Below are positions 1 through 5,130 of a DNA stretch of 5,497 bases, piece after piece. The stretch comes from an uncultured Clostridia bacterium (GTDB taxonomy: Bacteria > Bacillota > Clostridia > Christensenellales > Aristaeellaceae). The notes beneath the pieces were generated by a model. It saw nothing but the letters and a program-made list of their open reading frames with translations, was not told the DNA's origin and ran no database searches. Each line of letters begins with the position of its first letter. Within the stretch, counting starts at the first letter, position 1. The stretch is from positions 1-5,497 of the forward strand of contig CAMJXZ010000235.1 in the NCBI GenBank assembly GCA_946409855.1. Direction: 5' to 3'. The position numbers and the translations under genes are program-made.

Positions 1-1756
1 GGATTTCGGACAGGCGGTAGGCCTGCTTGCCGAAATCGGTGTCCTCCTGATTGTCGTACAGTTCGTTGTAGCGGGCGACGGTTTTGAGGAAGGTTTCCTT
101 CGCCTCGCCGGCAAAGCCCATCTTGTCCGCCAGCTCTTCGATGGTATCGGCCTTGAAAGCGTTGCCCTTTTCCACCTGCTGGTCGAACATCTGCAGCATC
201 CGCTGGGGATTGGAACGGGTCTGCGCGGAGCAGCCCAGGGTGTGGAAGCGCTGTACGTCGTCCGGCATGCCGGCGTCGAAAATCGAAGCGTACACATGGC
301 CGGGCTGATTGTAGGCGGCGTACGGCATCATGTCATACGTGCCGCTTTCGTCCGTAAAGCGGCGGCCGTCCCGGTTCACCTTGAGGAAGGGCTGGGAGCC
401 CAGGTTGAACTGGCCTTCGGTGGCGGGGAACACCTTGTCGCCGGCAGCGGTCACTTTGTAGCCCGCGTCGATGCTGGGCGCGACGATGCCGCGGTCAAAC
501 AGCATGGGAGCAGCTTCAGCCTGCATGGCGGCGCCGATCCACTTGGCGGCCTTGATGCCGTCGCCGGTGTCGGAAGGCCAGGCCACGTTGGAGGTGGTGA
601 CAGCGGTACCCAGGGGATCCAGCTGTTCCATCATGGCCGGGTTGCAGGGATAGCCGCCGGTCGCCAGCAGCACGCCTTTCCCGGCGTTGATCCTGATATA
701 CCTGCCTTCGCTTTCCGCGATGACGCCGGTCACTTTCCCGGCATCGTCCTGCTCCAGCTTCACCAGGGCGGTGTTGAACAGGATCTTCCGGCCCGCTTCC
801 TCAATCATCCGCTGGAACATGTCGTTGCGGTCGATTTCGCGGCTCCAGGTATGCTCGCAGACGGGGAAGAAGAAGCCGGATTCCTCGGCGTGGGGCCAGA
901 TCGCCTCATCCCCTACGGTGACGGTCAGTTTGGCGTCCGGCGCGTATTTGGCATAGCCGTCCTTGACGAACTTGTGCATGGCGGCGGACTCGCTGATCCA
1001 GGTGTTGAACGCGGTCATGTTGGTCTTGCCGGAAGCGTAGCGCTTGAGCTCCCTGCGCAGGGCGGCCCGGTCGGTGGGTTTTTCTCCGGCGGCCAGGATG
1101 TCTTCGGTATCGATCGCGCCGTACCAGTGACGGGTGCGGGCGTGAGCGGTTCCCTTCTCGATCACCAGCACGTCGTACCCCTTCACCGCGGCGTACGCCG
1201 CGCCGGCCATACCGCCGTTGCCCGCGCCGACCACCAGGAAGTCGGTGCTCAGGGTATCGGCGATGTCGCTCTCGGCTACTTCGGGCGCTTCGCCCAGCCA
1301 GTCAGCCGTCTTGGCTTCTTCCGCGCCGGACTCGATCACTTCCACCGGGATCTCGCCCCGGGCCTGCTGCACGCATTTGTAGGCGGCCTTTTCGACGGCG
1401 CTGCGGGTCAGGGTCGCGCCCGTCTTGGCGTCCAGGGTAATGGGGCCGTCGATCATGCTGTCCTGCAGATCCCTGAGCAGGGCGGCCAGGCGTTCGCCCT
1501 CTTCCAGGCCGATGCCGGCGGTTTCGCCGGAGGTATCTACCACCACGTCGGTGATGGCGGTTTCGGAGAAGGTCATGGTCACTTTGACGCTGCTCATGGC
1601 GCCCTTCTCAACGGCGCTGTAGGTACCGGGGGTGTAGAGCTTCCTGGTCTCGGCCATGGCGCCCAGGCCGGTGATGCCCAGCGCGCCGGCGGCGGCGACG
1701 GCGGCCGTGCCGGCCAGCGTGCCTTTCAGAAATTGACGGCGGGATACTTCTTTCAT
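1..1756 (-). CDS. Tat-exported FMN/FAD-dependent reductase (fumarate/urocanate reductase superfamily), 3' end cut by the window
   Basis: 585 codons are open from an ATG at 1756 to the window edge, preceded by AAGGAGGA (about 1772-1764). The N-terminus carries a twin-arginine signal: SRRQFLKG at residues 5-12, a small hydrophobic stretch, and a likely cleavage site after AMA (33-35). Residues about 40-130 look like an FMN_bind domain; DAKTGAT at 109-115 matches the flavinylation motif, with Thr112 as the expected FMN-attachment residue. An FAD-dependent reductase domain follows, with a dinucleotide-binding loop VVGAGNGG (175-182), LLATGGY (363-369), TGDGIKAA (397-404) and the family-typical NRDGRRFTDE (461-470). 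Family members reduce C=C bonds (fumarate, urocanate, acrylates) as extracytoplasmic terminal reductases. The last 100 or so residues, with the final FAD motif and part of the active site, are off the window, so the substrate cannot be assigned. The gene is divergent from a MerR regulator. Plus-strand open frames across it are antisense artefacts of high GC. Confidence 0.93.
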   Translation of the reverse strand, partial: MKEVSRRQFLKGTLAGTAAVAAAGALGITGLGAMAETRKLYTPGTYSAVEKGAMSSVKVTMTFSETAITDVVVDTSGETAGIGLEEGERLAALLRDLQDSMIDGPITLDAKTGATLTRSAVEKAAYKCVQQARGEIPVEVIESGAEEAKTADWLGEAPEVAESDIADTLSTDFLVVGAGNGGMAGAAYAAVKGYDVLVIEKGTAHARTRHWYGAIDTEDILAAGEKPTDRAALRRELKRYASGKTNMTAFNTWISESAAMHKFVKDGYAKYAPDAKLTVTVGDEAIWPHAEESGFFFPVCEHTWSREIDRNDMFQRMIEEAGRKILFNTALVKLEQDDAGKVTGVIAESEGRYIRINAGKGVLLATGGYPCNPAMMEQLDPLGTAVTTSNVAWPSDTGDGIKAAKWIGAAMQAEAAPMLFDRGIVAPSIDAGYKVTAAGDKVFPATEGQFNLGSQPFLKVNRDGRRFTDESGTYDMMPYAAYNQPGHVYASIFDAGMPDDVQRFHTLGCSAQTRSNPQRMLQMFDQQVEKGNAFKADTIEELADKMGFAGEAKETFLKTVARYNELYDNQEDTDFGKQAYRLSEI

Positions 1757-1805
1757 GAAAATCTCCTCCTTAGGTGAACAGCGCATGCTGTTTTATGTCC
1801 CTCTG

Positions 1806-1836
1806 ATTATAAAGGCCGGAGTAACCCACAGGTCAA
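1806..1836 (-). promoter_or_regulatory. MerR-type promoter of the reductase gene, 19-bp spacer
   Basis: Read on the minus strand, TTGACC (1836-1831) and a perfect TATAAT (1811-1806) are separated by exactly 19 bp (1830-1812). Ordinary promoters have about 17 bp; 19-20 bp is the hallmark of promoters that MerR-family proteins activate by distorting the DNA. The spacer holds an imperfect dyad, visible as GG-gttac-TCC with flanking partial matches. It resembles the GAGTTAAC-like core of operators of enzyme-linked MerR regulators, but is degenerate. Transcription would begin near 1799, leaving a leader of about 43 nt before the ATG. The adjacent divergent gene encodes a MerR protein, which is the natural candidate regulator. 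Confidence 0.7.
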
Positions 1837-1854
1837 CATCGTTTTTCAGGGCCG

Positions 1855-1880
1855 GGCCGGCCGGGTGTTTCCCGCCGGCC
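1855..1880. other. GC-rich dyad between the divergent promoters
   Basis: GGCCGG-c-CGGG (1855-1865) pairs with CCCG-CCGGCC (1871-1880) around a TGTTT loop, giving a 10-bp stem with one bulged C. It has no T-tract on either side, so it is not a convincing terminator. It overlaps the -35 position of the regulator's promoter and could be an operator or simply GC-rich DNA folding on itself. Confidence 0.3.
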
Positions 1881-1896
1881 GCATTTGTGATATAAT
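1868..1896 (+). promoter_or_regulatory. Promoter of the MerR regulator gene
   Basis: There is a perfect TATAAT at 1891-1896 with an upstream TG at 1888-1889, an extended -10. The -35 position (TTTCCC, 1868-1873) is poor, as is common with extended -10 promoters. The leader to the ATG at 2011 is about 108 nt and includes a small hairpin, CGGCC (1936-1940) with GGCCG (1950-1954). This promoter lies about 55 bp from the reductase -35 box, so the two do not overlap. Confidence 0.6.
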
Positions 1897-2010
1897 GCAC
1901 CGTGTGATCTGCGGGACGCAAAACAGCCTTTCAGCCGGCCGAAGAGACCGGCCGCGGAAGGCATTCACCTTTCAACGGACCGCCGCGGGGCGGAGAAAGC
2001 AGGCCGAACC

Positions 2011-2835
2011 ATGCCGGAAAACCAGAAAACCAGACATTACCGCATCGGTACTTACGCCCAAAACATGGGTGTTACCCCCGACTTGCTCAAGCACTATGAA
2101 AAAATGGGCCTCCTTCACGCGCGGACATCTGAAAACGGGTACCGCTATTATCCTTTTTCCGAATCGGTCCCGCTGCTGGAATGCTTCTCCCTGCGCAATT
2201 ACGAAATGCCGCTGCAGCAGATGCACGACCTGCTCTATCAGGGGACCCTTCAGGATCTCCATGAAGCGCTGGGTGAACGGGCGCGGGCCCTCAGGCGCCG
2301 GATGCTGCGGGATCAGACGGTTCTGCGCGAGTACCAGGCCTTCGACAGGTGGATGAAGCGCATGGAAGGCCGCACCCTGTATATGCTGATGGAAGAGCGG
2401 GAAGACGTTTATTTCCTTCCCCACAGCAAAGGCCGCGATTTTCTGGAGGACAGCCGCATCCGGGACCTCCTGCCCCGATGGATCGAATGGATGCCGGCGG
2501 TCAAGTCCTGCCGGATCATCACCTACCGGGAAAACGAAGACTGTCTGGCGGACTCCTATTGGGGACTGGCCGTTCCGGTATCGGCAGCGGAGGAATGCGG
2601 AATCCCCGTCAACAGCATCGTGGAGCGCCTGCCCGGCGGCCGCCAGCTGATCTGCCACTACCGCCTGAGCCTCAGCGGGCAGGTCAGCAGCACCGTCTGG
2701 CTCCGGGTGCAGGAGGAACTGGCCAAGGCTTCCCTCAGGCCTTCCGGCCCGGTCCGGCAGACCGTGCTCGCGTCCCTGTTCGCCCCGGACAGCCGGACCG
2801 TCTGCGGCCATTACGCCGTCCCGCTGGAAGGATAA
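2011..2835 (+). CDS. MerR-family transcriptional regulator with GyrI/BmrR-like effector half
   Basis: The 274-residue protein opens with a MerR winged helix-turn-helix: YRIGTYAQNMGVTPDLLKHY (10-29), then YEKMGLL (29-35) and the wing ENGYRYY (41-47). A charged helix at about 80-120 should form the antiparallel dimer coiled coil. Residues about 125-274 look like an effector-binding domain: a WGLAVPV strand (184-190) and LPGGRQLICHYR (207-218) echo the strand seen in GyrI/BmrR C-terminal domains that bind organic ligands. The scattered cysteines do not form a metal-binding pattern, which argues against a metal or mercury sensor. Such proteins activate promoters with 19-bp spacers, and one is present upstream of the divergent reductase. 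The start is the first in-frame ATG before the HTH; its ribosome site is weak (GGAG about 15 nt upstream). The ligand is unknown. Confidence 0.9.
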   Translation: MPENQKTRHYRIGTYAQNMGVTPDLLKHYEKMGLLHARTSENGYRYYPFSESVPLLECFSLRNYEMPLQQMHDLLYQGTLQDLHEALGERARALRRRMLRDQTVLREYQAFDRWMKRMEGRTLYMLMEEREDVYFLPHSKGRDFLEDSRIRDLLPRWIEWMPAVKSCRIITYRENEDCLADSYWGLAVPVSAAEECGIPVNSIVERLPGGRQLICHYRLSLSGQVSSTVWLRVQEELAKASLRPSGPVRQTVLASLFAPDSRTVCGHYAVPLEG

Positions 2836-2882
2836 ACGATTTGGCCCGCGGGAAAGGCCGGATCAAGAAGCCCGCGCCGGAT

Positions 2883-2901
2883 TGTCTACCCCCGGTAGAC
2901 A
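2883..2901. promoter_or_regulatory. Perfect 19-bp dyad, probable operator of the 212-residue gene
   Basis: TGTCTACC (2883-2890) and GGTAGACA (2894-2901) form a perfect inverted repeat with 8-bp arms around CCC. There is no T-tract after it, and it overlaps the -35 position of the promoter of the next gene. That placement suits a repressor-type operator better than a terminator for the upstream MerR gene. The cognate regulator is unknown. Confidence 0.6.
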
Positions 2902-2926
2902 CGTTCCCCTCCGGACCGGTTATCAT
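2896..2926 (+). promoter_or_regulatory. Candidate promoter of the 212-residue gene, 19-bp spacer
   Basis: TAGACA (2896-2901) and TATCAT (2921-2926) each match consensus at 5 of 6 positions and are 19 bp apart. The -35 box is the end of the dyad's right arm. The long spacing could mean a second MerR-type promoter, perhaps controlled by the upstream MerR protein, but the spacer itself shows only a CCGGaCCGG repeat at 2912-2919 and no clear MerR operator. Confidence 0.4.
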
Positions 2927-2958
2927 CATACGCGAAACCAGCAAAGGAGGTTGAACGT

Positions 2959-3597
2959 ATGAGCACATTTATGATGGAACAGCACACCTGGACATGCCAG
3001 AGCCCCAGGCTTGAAAAGGCTCTGACCCGCGGCGCTTCGGAGCGCAATGACGCCGCCTTTCAGGCGCTGGTCGCCTGCCTGGTGCTGGACGCGGCGCGGG
3101 GCGTCACCCTGTACAGCCCCTCGTACCCTATGGAAGAAGTCCCCATGCAGTTCAGGGTCAGGAATTGCCCGGCCATGGTCCTGTATCTGGACGAAACGGC
3201 GGCGGGCAAATGCGGCCATCTCTGCAACACGACCGACGATCACAGGTATTTCCTGACGATGGAGCGGGCCGTGCCGGTCCCCCTGGGGGACGCGCTGACC
3301 GGGCTGCGGAACGCGGGCGGCGCGCTGGCGCTGAACCTGGGCCTGAAAAACACCGTTGTGCTGCCGCCGCAGGTGGTGGATACCATCCAACATCTGTACC
3401 AGTACCGCAGCGCCGGCTGGAAATTCCCCGCCGGTTCCGCCTGGAACGAATGGGCGGGCATCGTGGACCGCTTCGCCCAATCGCCGGACGCCGCCCGGAC
3501 CGCGCCTGAAACGCGCGAGGCCGGAAAGGAAGAAGTGACCGTTCCCATCGGCAATATTCGCCGGGACGGGAAGCGGAGCGTCTTTTGCCTGGAGTGA
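2959..3597 (+). CDS. Uncharacterised 212-residue protein, possibly SseB-like
   Basis: The start is supported by AAAGGAGG (2943-2950) 8 nt before the ATG. I do not firmly recognise the family. No signal peptide or membrane segment is seen, so it should be cytosolic. Residues 16-54 (PRLEKALTRG ... FQALV ... VTLYSP), a middle β-rich part with TTDDHRYFLT (91-100), then VPVPLGDAL (105-113) and a LALNLGLKNTVVLPPQVV block (123-140) follow the rough order of SseB-type domains: a short helix pair, 'aFT'-like strand, 'lNPg...l' strand. This is only a resemblance by eye. The C-terminal 40 residues are polar and charged, probably flexible. Six cysteines (13, 40, 70, 85, 89, 210) include CGHLC at 85-89, but no clear metal site. 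It is transcribed alone: its own promoter and dyad lie upstream, and a terminator follows 41 bp after the stop. Confidence 0.85.
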   Translation: MSTFMMEQHTWTCQSPRLEKALTRGASERNDAAFQALVACLVLDAARGVTLYSPSYPMEEVPMQFRVRNCPAMVLYLDETAAGKCGHLCNTTDDHRYFLTMERAVPVPLGDALTGLRNAGGALALNLGLKNTVVLPPQVVDTIQHLYQYRSAGWKFPAGSAWNEWAGIVDRFAQSPDAARTAPETREAGKEEVTVPIGNIRRDGKRSVFCLE

Positions 3598-3638
3598 ATC
3601 CGCCGGAACGGCGCAGACCATGTCCCAAAACCATCATA

Positions 3639-3682
3639 CCCCCGCTTTCCGCCGGATCATCCGGCCGGAACGCGGGGGTTTT
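3639..3682 (+). terminator. Intrinsic terminator after the 212-residue gene
   Basis: CCCCCGC (3639-3645) pairs with GCGGGGG (3672-3678). After a t/c mismatch the stem continues TTCCG/CGGAA, one bulged C, then CCGGA/TCCGG around a TCA loop. TTTT (3679-3682) follows directly. It is long, GC-rich and correctly oriented for the upstream gene. Confidence 0.88.
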
Positions 3683-3875
3683 GTCCGTCGGGTCTCCCGG
3701 CCCGGCCCGTCCATCGTGCCGGACGGAAGCGGCGATACCGCCTTATCAAATTTTTTTCGTCTGCGCTGCCAGGCGTGTTTCCCGCTGCGTATCAATGGAT
3801 GGTCGCCTGTCGGGCCGGTGAAAGCCGCGGAAGCATTCCTCCGGGTGTGTTCCGTGAAGAAAATCACACAGGAGA

Positions 3876-3904
3876 TTGCCGCCGGCCATGAGGTGTGATA
3901 CAAT
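3876..3904 (+). promoter_or_regulatory. Promoter of the Gly-Gly leader peptide genes
   Basis: TTGCCG (3876-3881), a 17-bp spacer and TACAAT (3899-3904), with an extended-10 TG at 3896-3897. The -10 context TGTGATACAATG matches the regulator's TGTGATATAATG (1886-1897) at 11 of 12 positions, suggesting the same housekeeping sigma factor. Transcription near 3911 would give a leader of about 90 nt. Confidence 0.6.
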
Positions 3905-3962
3905 GGGGCGGCACCGGCTGGAAAATGTTTCCCGCGCGATGAATAGGATGATGATATATTTT

Positions 3963-3986
3963 TATAATATATTTTCATGAAAATAT
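3963..3986 (+). promoter_or_regulatory. AT-rich patch with a TATAAT box and an 18-bp perfect palindrome
   Basis: TATAAT at 3963-3968 lies just before ATATTTTCATGAAAATAT (3969-3986), a perfect palindrome. The patch is strikingly AT-rich amid GC-rich DNA and ends directly before the AGGAGG ribosome site (3989-3994). If TATAAT is a second -10 box (its -35 position, TGAATA at 3940-3945, is poor), the palindrome would sit at the transcription start, a good place for a repressor. In RNA it could also fold next to the ribosome site and limit translation. Confidence 0.5.
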
Positions 3987-4003
3987 TTAGGAGGAAAAAC
4001 AAA

Positions 4004-4240
4004 ATGGCTGACATGAAAAAGAAACTGACCCAGGAAGATCTGGAAAAGGTAGTCGGCGGCGCGAATCTGGAGTTCGTAACCCGTCCCGTGGACGATCCGG
4101 AAGAGGATGACGGGAGCACATTCCTGGTGGATGTTTATCTGGACGGCGTTTTCCAGGAAACCTCGGTATATCACGATCAGGAAGAGCTCAGGCATTACCA
4201 GTACTGCTGGTACTGCAAGGTGAACGGCATCGACGATTGA
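4004..4240 (+). CDS. Double-glycine leader peptide precursor 1 (bacteriocin/RiPP-like), 78 residues
   Basis: The start is set by AGGAGG (3989-3994) nine bases before the ATG and by an identical MADM start in the neighbouring paralogue; an ATG at 3977 is in frame but lies inside the palindrome without a ribosome site. Residues 1-19, MADMKKKLTQEDLEKVVGG, fit the double-glycine leader consensus (LxxEELxxVxGG) cut by C39 peptidase domains of ABC exporters. Cleavage after Gly19 would release a 59-residue cargo. This is very acidic (15 D/E against 3 K/R) and holds LEFVTRPVDDPE (22-33), VDVYLDGVFQETSVYHD (42-58) and a CWYC near the end (68-71). Known class II bacteriocins are usually cationic and shorter, so an antimicrobial role is doubtful; a secreted signal, adhesive or modified peptide is also possible. 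No exporter or modification enzyme is seen in the window. Confidence 0.85.
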   Translation: MADMKKKLTQEDLEKVVGGANLEFVTRPVDDPEEDDGSTFLVDVYLDGVFQETSVYHDQEELRHYQYCWYCKVNGIDD

Positions 4241-4259
4241 TTCTTCCGGACGTTCTGTG

Positions 4260-4311
4260 CTGCCGATGGGATGCGCCTGATCAGGCACATCCCTAAAGCG
4301 GCGAACGGCAG
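4260..4311 (+). other. Structured spacer RNA between the two peptide genes
   Basis: GGGATG (4268-4273) pairs with CATCCC (4288-4293) and encloses the palindrome GCCTGATCAGGC (4275-4286), broken only by a c/a mismatch. An outer stem, CTGCCG (4260-4265) with CGGCAG (4306-4311), closes the whole element. A second CATCCC at 4314-4319 could compete for GGGATG. No T-tract follows, so this is not a standard terminator; it may protect or process the mRNA, or tune the ratio of the two peptides. Confidence 0.55.
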
Positions 4312-4350
4312 ATCATCCCGTATTTTCAAAAACAAAGGAAGAAAAACAAA

Positions 4351-4584
4351 ATGGCTGACATGAGAAAGAAACTGACCCCGGAAGAACTGGAACAGGTAGT
4401 CGGCGGCGCGAAGCTGGAACTCAAAACCCGCCCCCTGGATGATCCGGAACCCGGTTCCCTGGGCGGCTGGGTAGATGTTTATGTGGACGGCGTGCTCCGG
4501 GAAACCGTCCGATATCACGACGAAAAAGAAATCGACGGGCTCCGGGACGCCTGGCTGCTCGCCCTGTCCGGCGGCAAAAGGTAA
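4351..4584 (+). CDS. Double-glycine leader peptide precursor 2, paralogue of the preceding gene, 77 residues
   Basis: The ribosome site is AAAGGAAG (4334-4341), weaker than that of the first gene. The leader MADMRKKLTPEELEQVVGG (1-19) again ends in Gly-Gly. The first 33 residues match the first peptide ungapped at 25 positions, and VDVYVDGVLRETVRYHD (41-57) matches at 12 of 17. The loop between (34-40, PGSLGGW) and the C-terminal tail (60-77) differ. The cargo of 58 residues is less acidic than in paralogue 1 and has no cysteine, so disulfides or thioether rings cannot be essential to a shared function. The conserved cargo blocks suggest a folded β-rich unit with constraint beyond the leader. 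It is probably cotranscribed with peptide 1 across the structured 110-bp spacer, and ends before a strong terminator. Whether the two act as a pair is inference. Confidence 0.85.
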   Translation: MADMRKKLTPEELEQVVGGAKLELKTRPLDDPEPGSLGGWVDVYVDGVLRETVRYHDEKEIDGLRDAWLLALSGGKR

Positions 4585-4616
4585 TCATCAAGCCGGTTTT
4601 CTTTCAGTCCGCGCGG

Positions 4617-4665
4617 GCGGCGGACAGTGTGTGATGAACGATCAGCACACTGTCCGCCGCTTTTT
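4617..4665 (+). terminator. Intrinsic terminator closing the peptide gene pair
   Basis: GCGGCGGACAGTGTG (4617-4631) and CACACTGTCCGCCGC (4646-4660) form a perfect 15-bp stem around a 14-base loop, followed by TTTTT (4661-4665). It lacks an A-tract on the left, so it should act only on plus-strand transcripts. The abrupt shift to AT-rich DNA starts immediately afterwards. Confidence 0.93.
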
Positions 4666-4719
4666 AATGATTCCATACGGTTCATTGCCCTGTTACTTTG
4701 GGCTCAGAATCCCTATGAA

Positions 4720-5070
4720 TTACTTGAATATTTTATTAAGGGATTTCAGGATTTCCCTGCCGGTATTATGACTTTGATGATAGCTATCGTGCTGCCCATC
4801 GTCCCAATCACGTGTCCAGTCTTGCTCTATATGTATTCCAGATTTATCACTTTTGAAAGTATATGTATCAGTTTCTTCAACTCTGTATGTATCTTCTGAA
4901 TCGAAGGAACGATACGATTTTCGATATGTGCGGGATTTTCCATTATAAGCATCTCGGTTTTCAACCAAAGAATGAAGCTTTTCTACTTCTTGATCTTTAT
5001 AACGCCCATTCCCCAAATCAATAAATTTGCTGATTTCTGCTTTCAGGCTATTTTTTTTGTTGCGATCCAT
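4720..5070 (-). CDS. Uncharacterised hydrophilic 116-residue protein
   Basis: The ATG at 5070 follows AAAGGAGA with 7 bases spacing; an in-frame ATG further upstream at 5109 lacks a ribosome site, so the shorter form is preferred. The family is not recognised. The protein has no signal peptide or membrane segment. Residues 1-40 are lysine-rich and probably helical (AEISKFIDLGNGRYKDQEVE at 10-29). Residues about 42-100 are unusually rich in Tyr, Asp, Ser and Thr, with alternating patterns such as YRKSYRSF and YRVEETDTYTF, then DWTRDWDDGQHDSYHQSH; this looks β-rich or disordered. The end, REILKSLNKIFK, is a basic helix. It lies 60 bp downstream of the DUF1232-like gene on the same strand and may share its transcript. 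Its AT-rich codon use differs sharply from genes to the left, suggesting acquired DNA. Confidence 0.8.
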   Translation of the reverse strand: MDRNKKNSLKAEISKFIDLGNGRYKDQEVEKLHSLVENRDAYNGKSRTYRKSYRSFDSEDTYRVEETDTYTFKSDKSGIHIEQDWTRDWDDGQHDSYHQSHNTGREILKSLNKIFK

Positions 5071-5120
5071 GGTGTTGTCTCCTTTCAATATTGAGTAGTA
5101 TGGGTTCATGTGATAACCGT

Positions 5121-5126
5121 ATTATA
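5121..5126 (-). promoter_or_regulatory. Possible -10 box for the 116-residue gene
   Basis: A perfect minus-strand TATAAT lies at 5126-5121, just past the stop of the DUF1232-like gene. The 17-bp-spaced -35 position reads GTCAAG, a poor match, so an internal promoter is only possible. Confidence 0.3.
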
Positions 5127-5130
5127 ATGA

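Larger units (their letters stand above)
3598..4003 (+). other. 406-bp intergenic region with no gene
   Basis: It contains the terminator of the upstream gene, then about 190 bp of GC-rich DNA without a convincing gene, then the promoter and leader of the small-peptide genes. A weak hairpin, AAGCGG (3727-3732) with CCG-c-CTT (3738-3744), is followed six bases later by seven Ts (3751-3757); it could be a second, backup terminator. The plus-strand open frames at 3585-3898 cross the terminator hairpin, lack good ribosome sites and have no recognisable protein character. Confidence 0.7.
3994..4584 (+). repeat. Tandem gene duplication of the peptide precursor
   Basis: DNA from 3994 and from 4341 is identical for 23 bases spanning the end of the ribosome-site region and the first four codons, and stays highly similar through the leader and early cargo (to about 4105 and 4449). 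The spacers differ. Similarity at DNA level, including untranslated bases, points to a duplication rather than convergence. Confidence 0.85.

Noticed and set aside
242..1777. Long plus-strand open frame of 511 codons
   Set aside because: It is antisense to the reductase gene, has a His/Gly-rich composition typical of GC-rich shadow frames, no ribosome site and no domain character.
1972..2811. 279-codon minus-strand frame over the MerR gene
   Set aside because: Antisense shadow; the plus strand encodes a clear MerR HTH and effector domain.
2926..3637. Minus-strand frames across the 212-residue gene
   Set aside because: Shadow frames of a GC-rich gene; the plus-strand gene has the ribosome site, promoter and terminator.
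3840..3870. CRP-like dyad with TGTGT ... ACACA upstream of the peptide promoter
   Set aside because: The arms are short and the spacing does not match a CRP site; likely coincidence.
3585..3898. Two overlapping plus-strand open frames between the terminator and the peptide promoter
   Set aside because: They read through a strong intrinsic terminator, lack good ribosome sites and show no coding character.
3977..4003. Upstream ATG giving peptide 1 nine extra residues (MKIFRRKNK)
   Set aside because: The ATG is the centre of the palindrome with no ribosome site; the AGGAGG at 3989-3994 and the paralogue both point to the ATG at 4004.
4627..4899. Plus-strand frames over the terminator and the 116-residue gene
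   Set aside because: They start within or before the terminator hairpin and are antisense to a gene with a good ribosome site.
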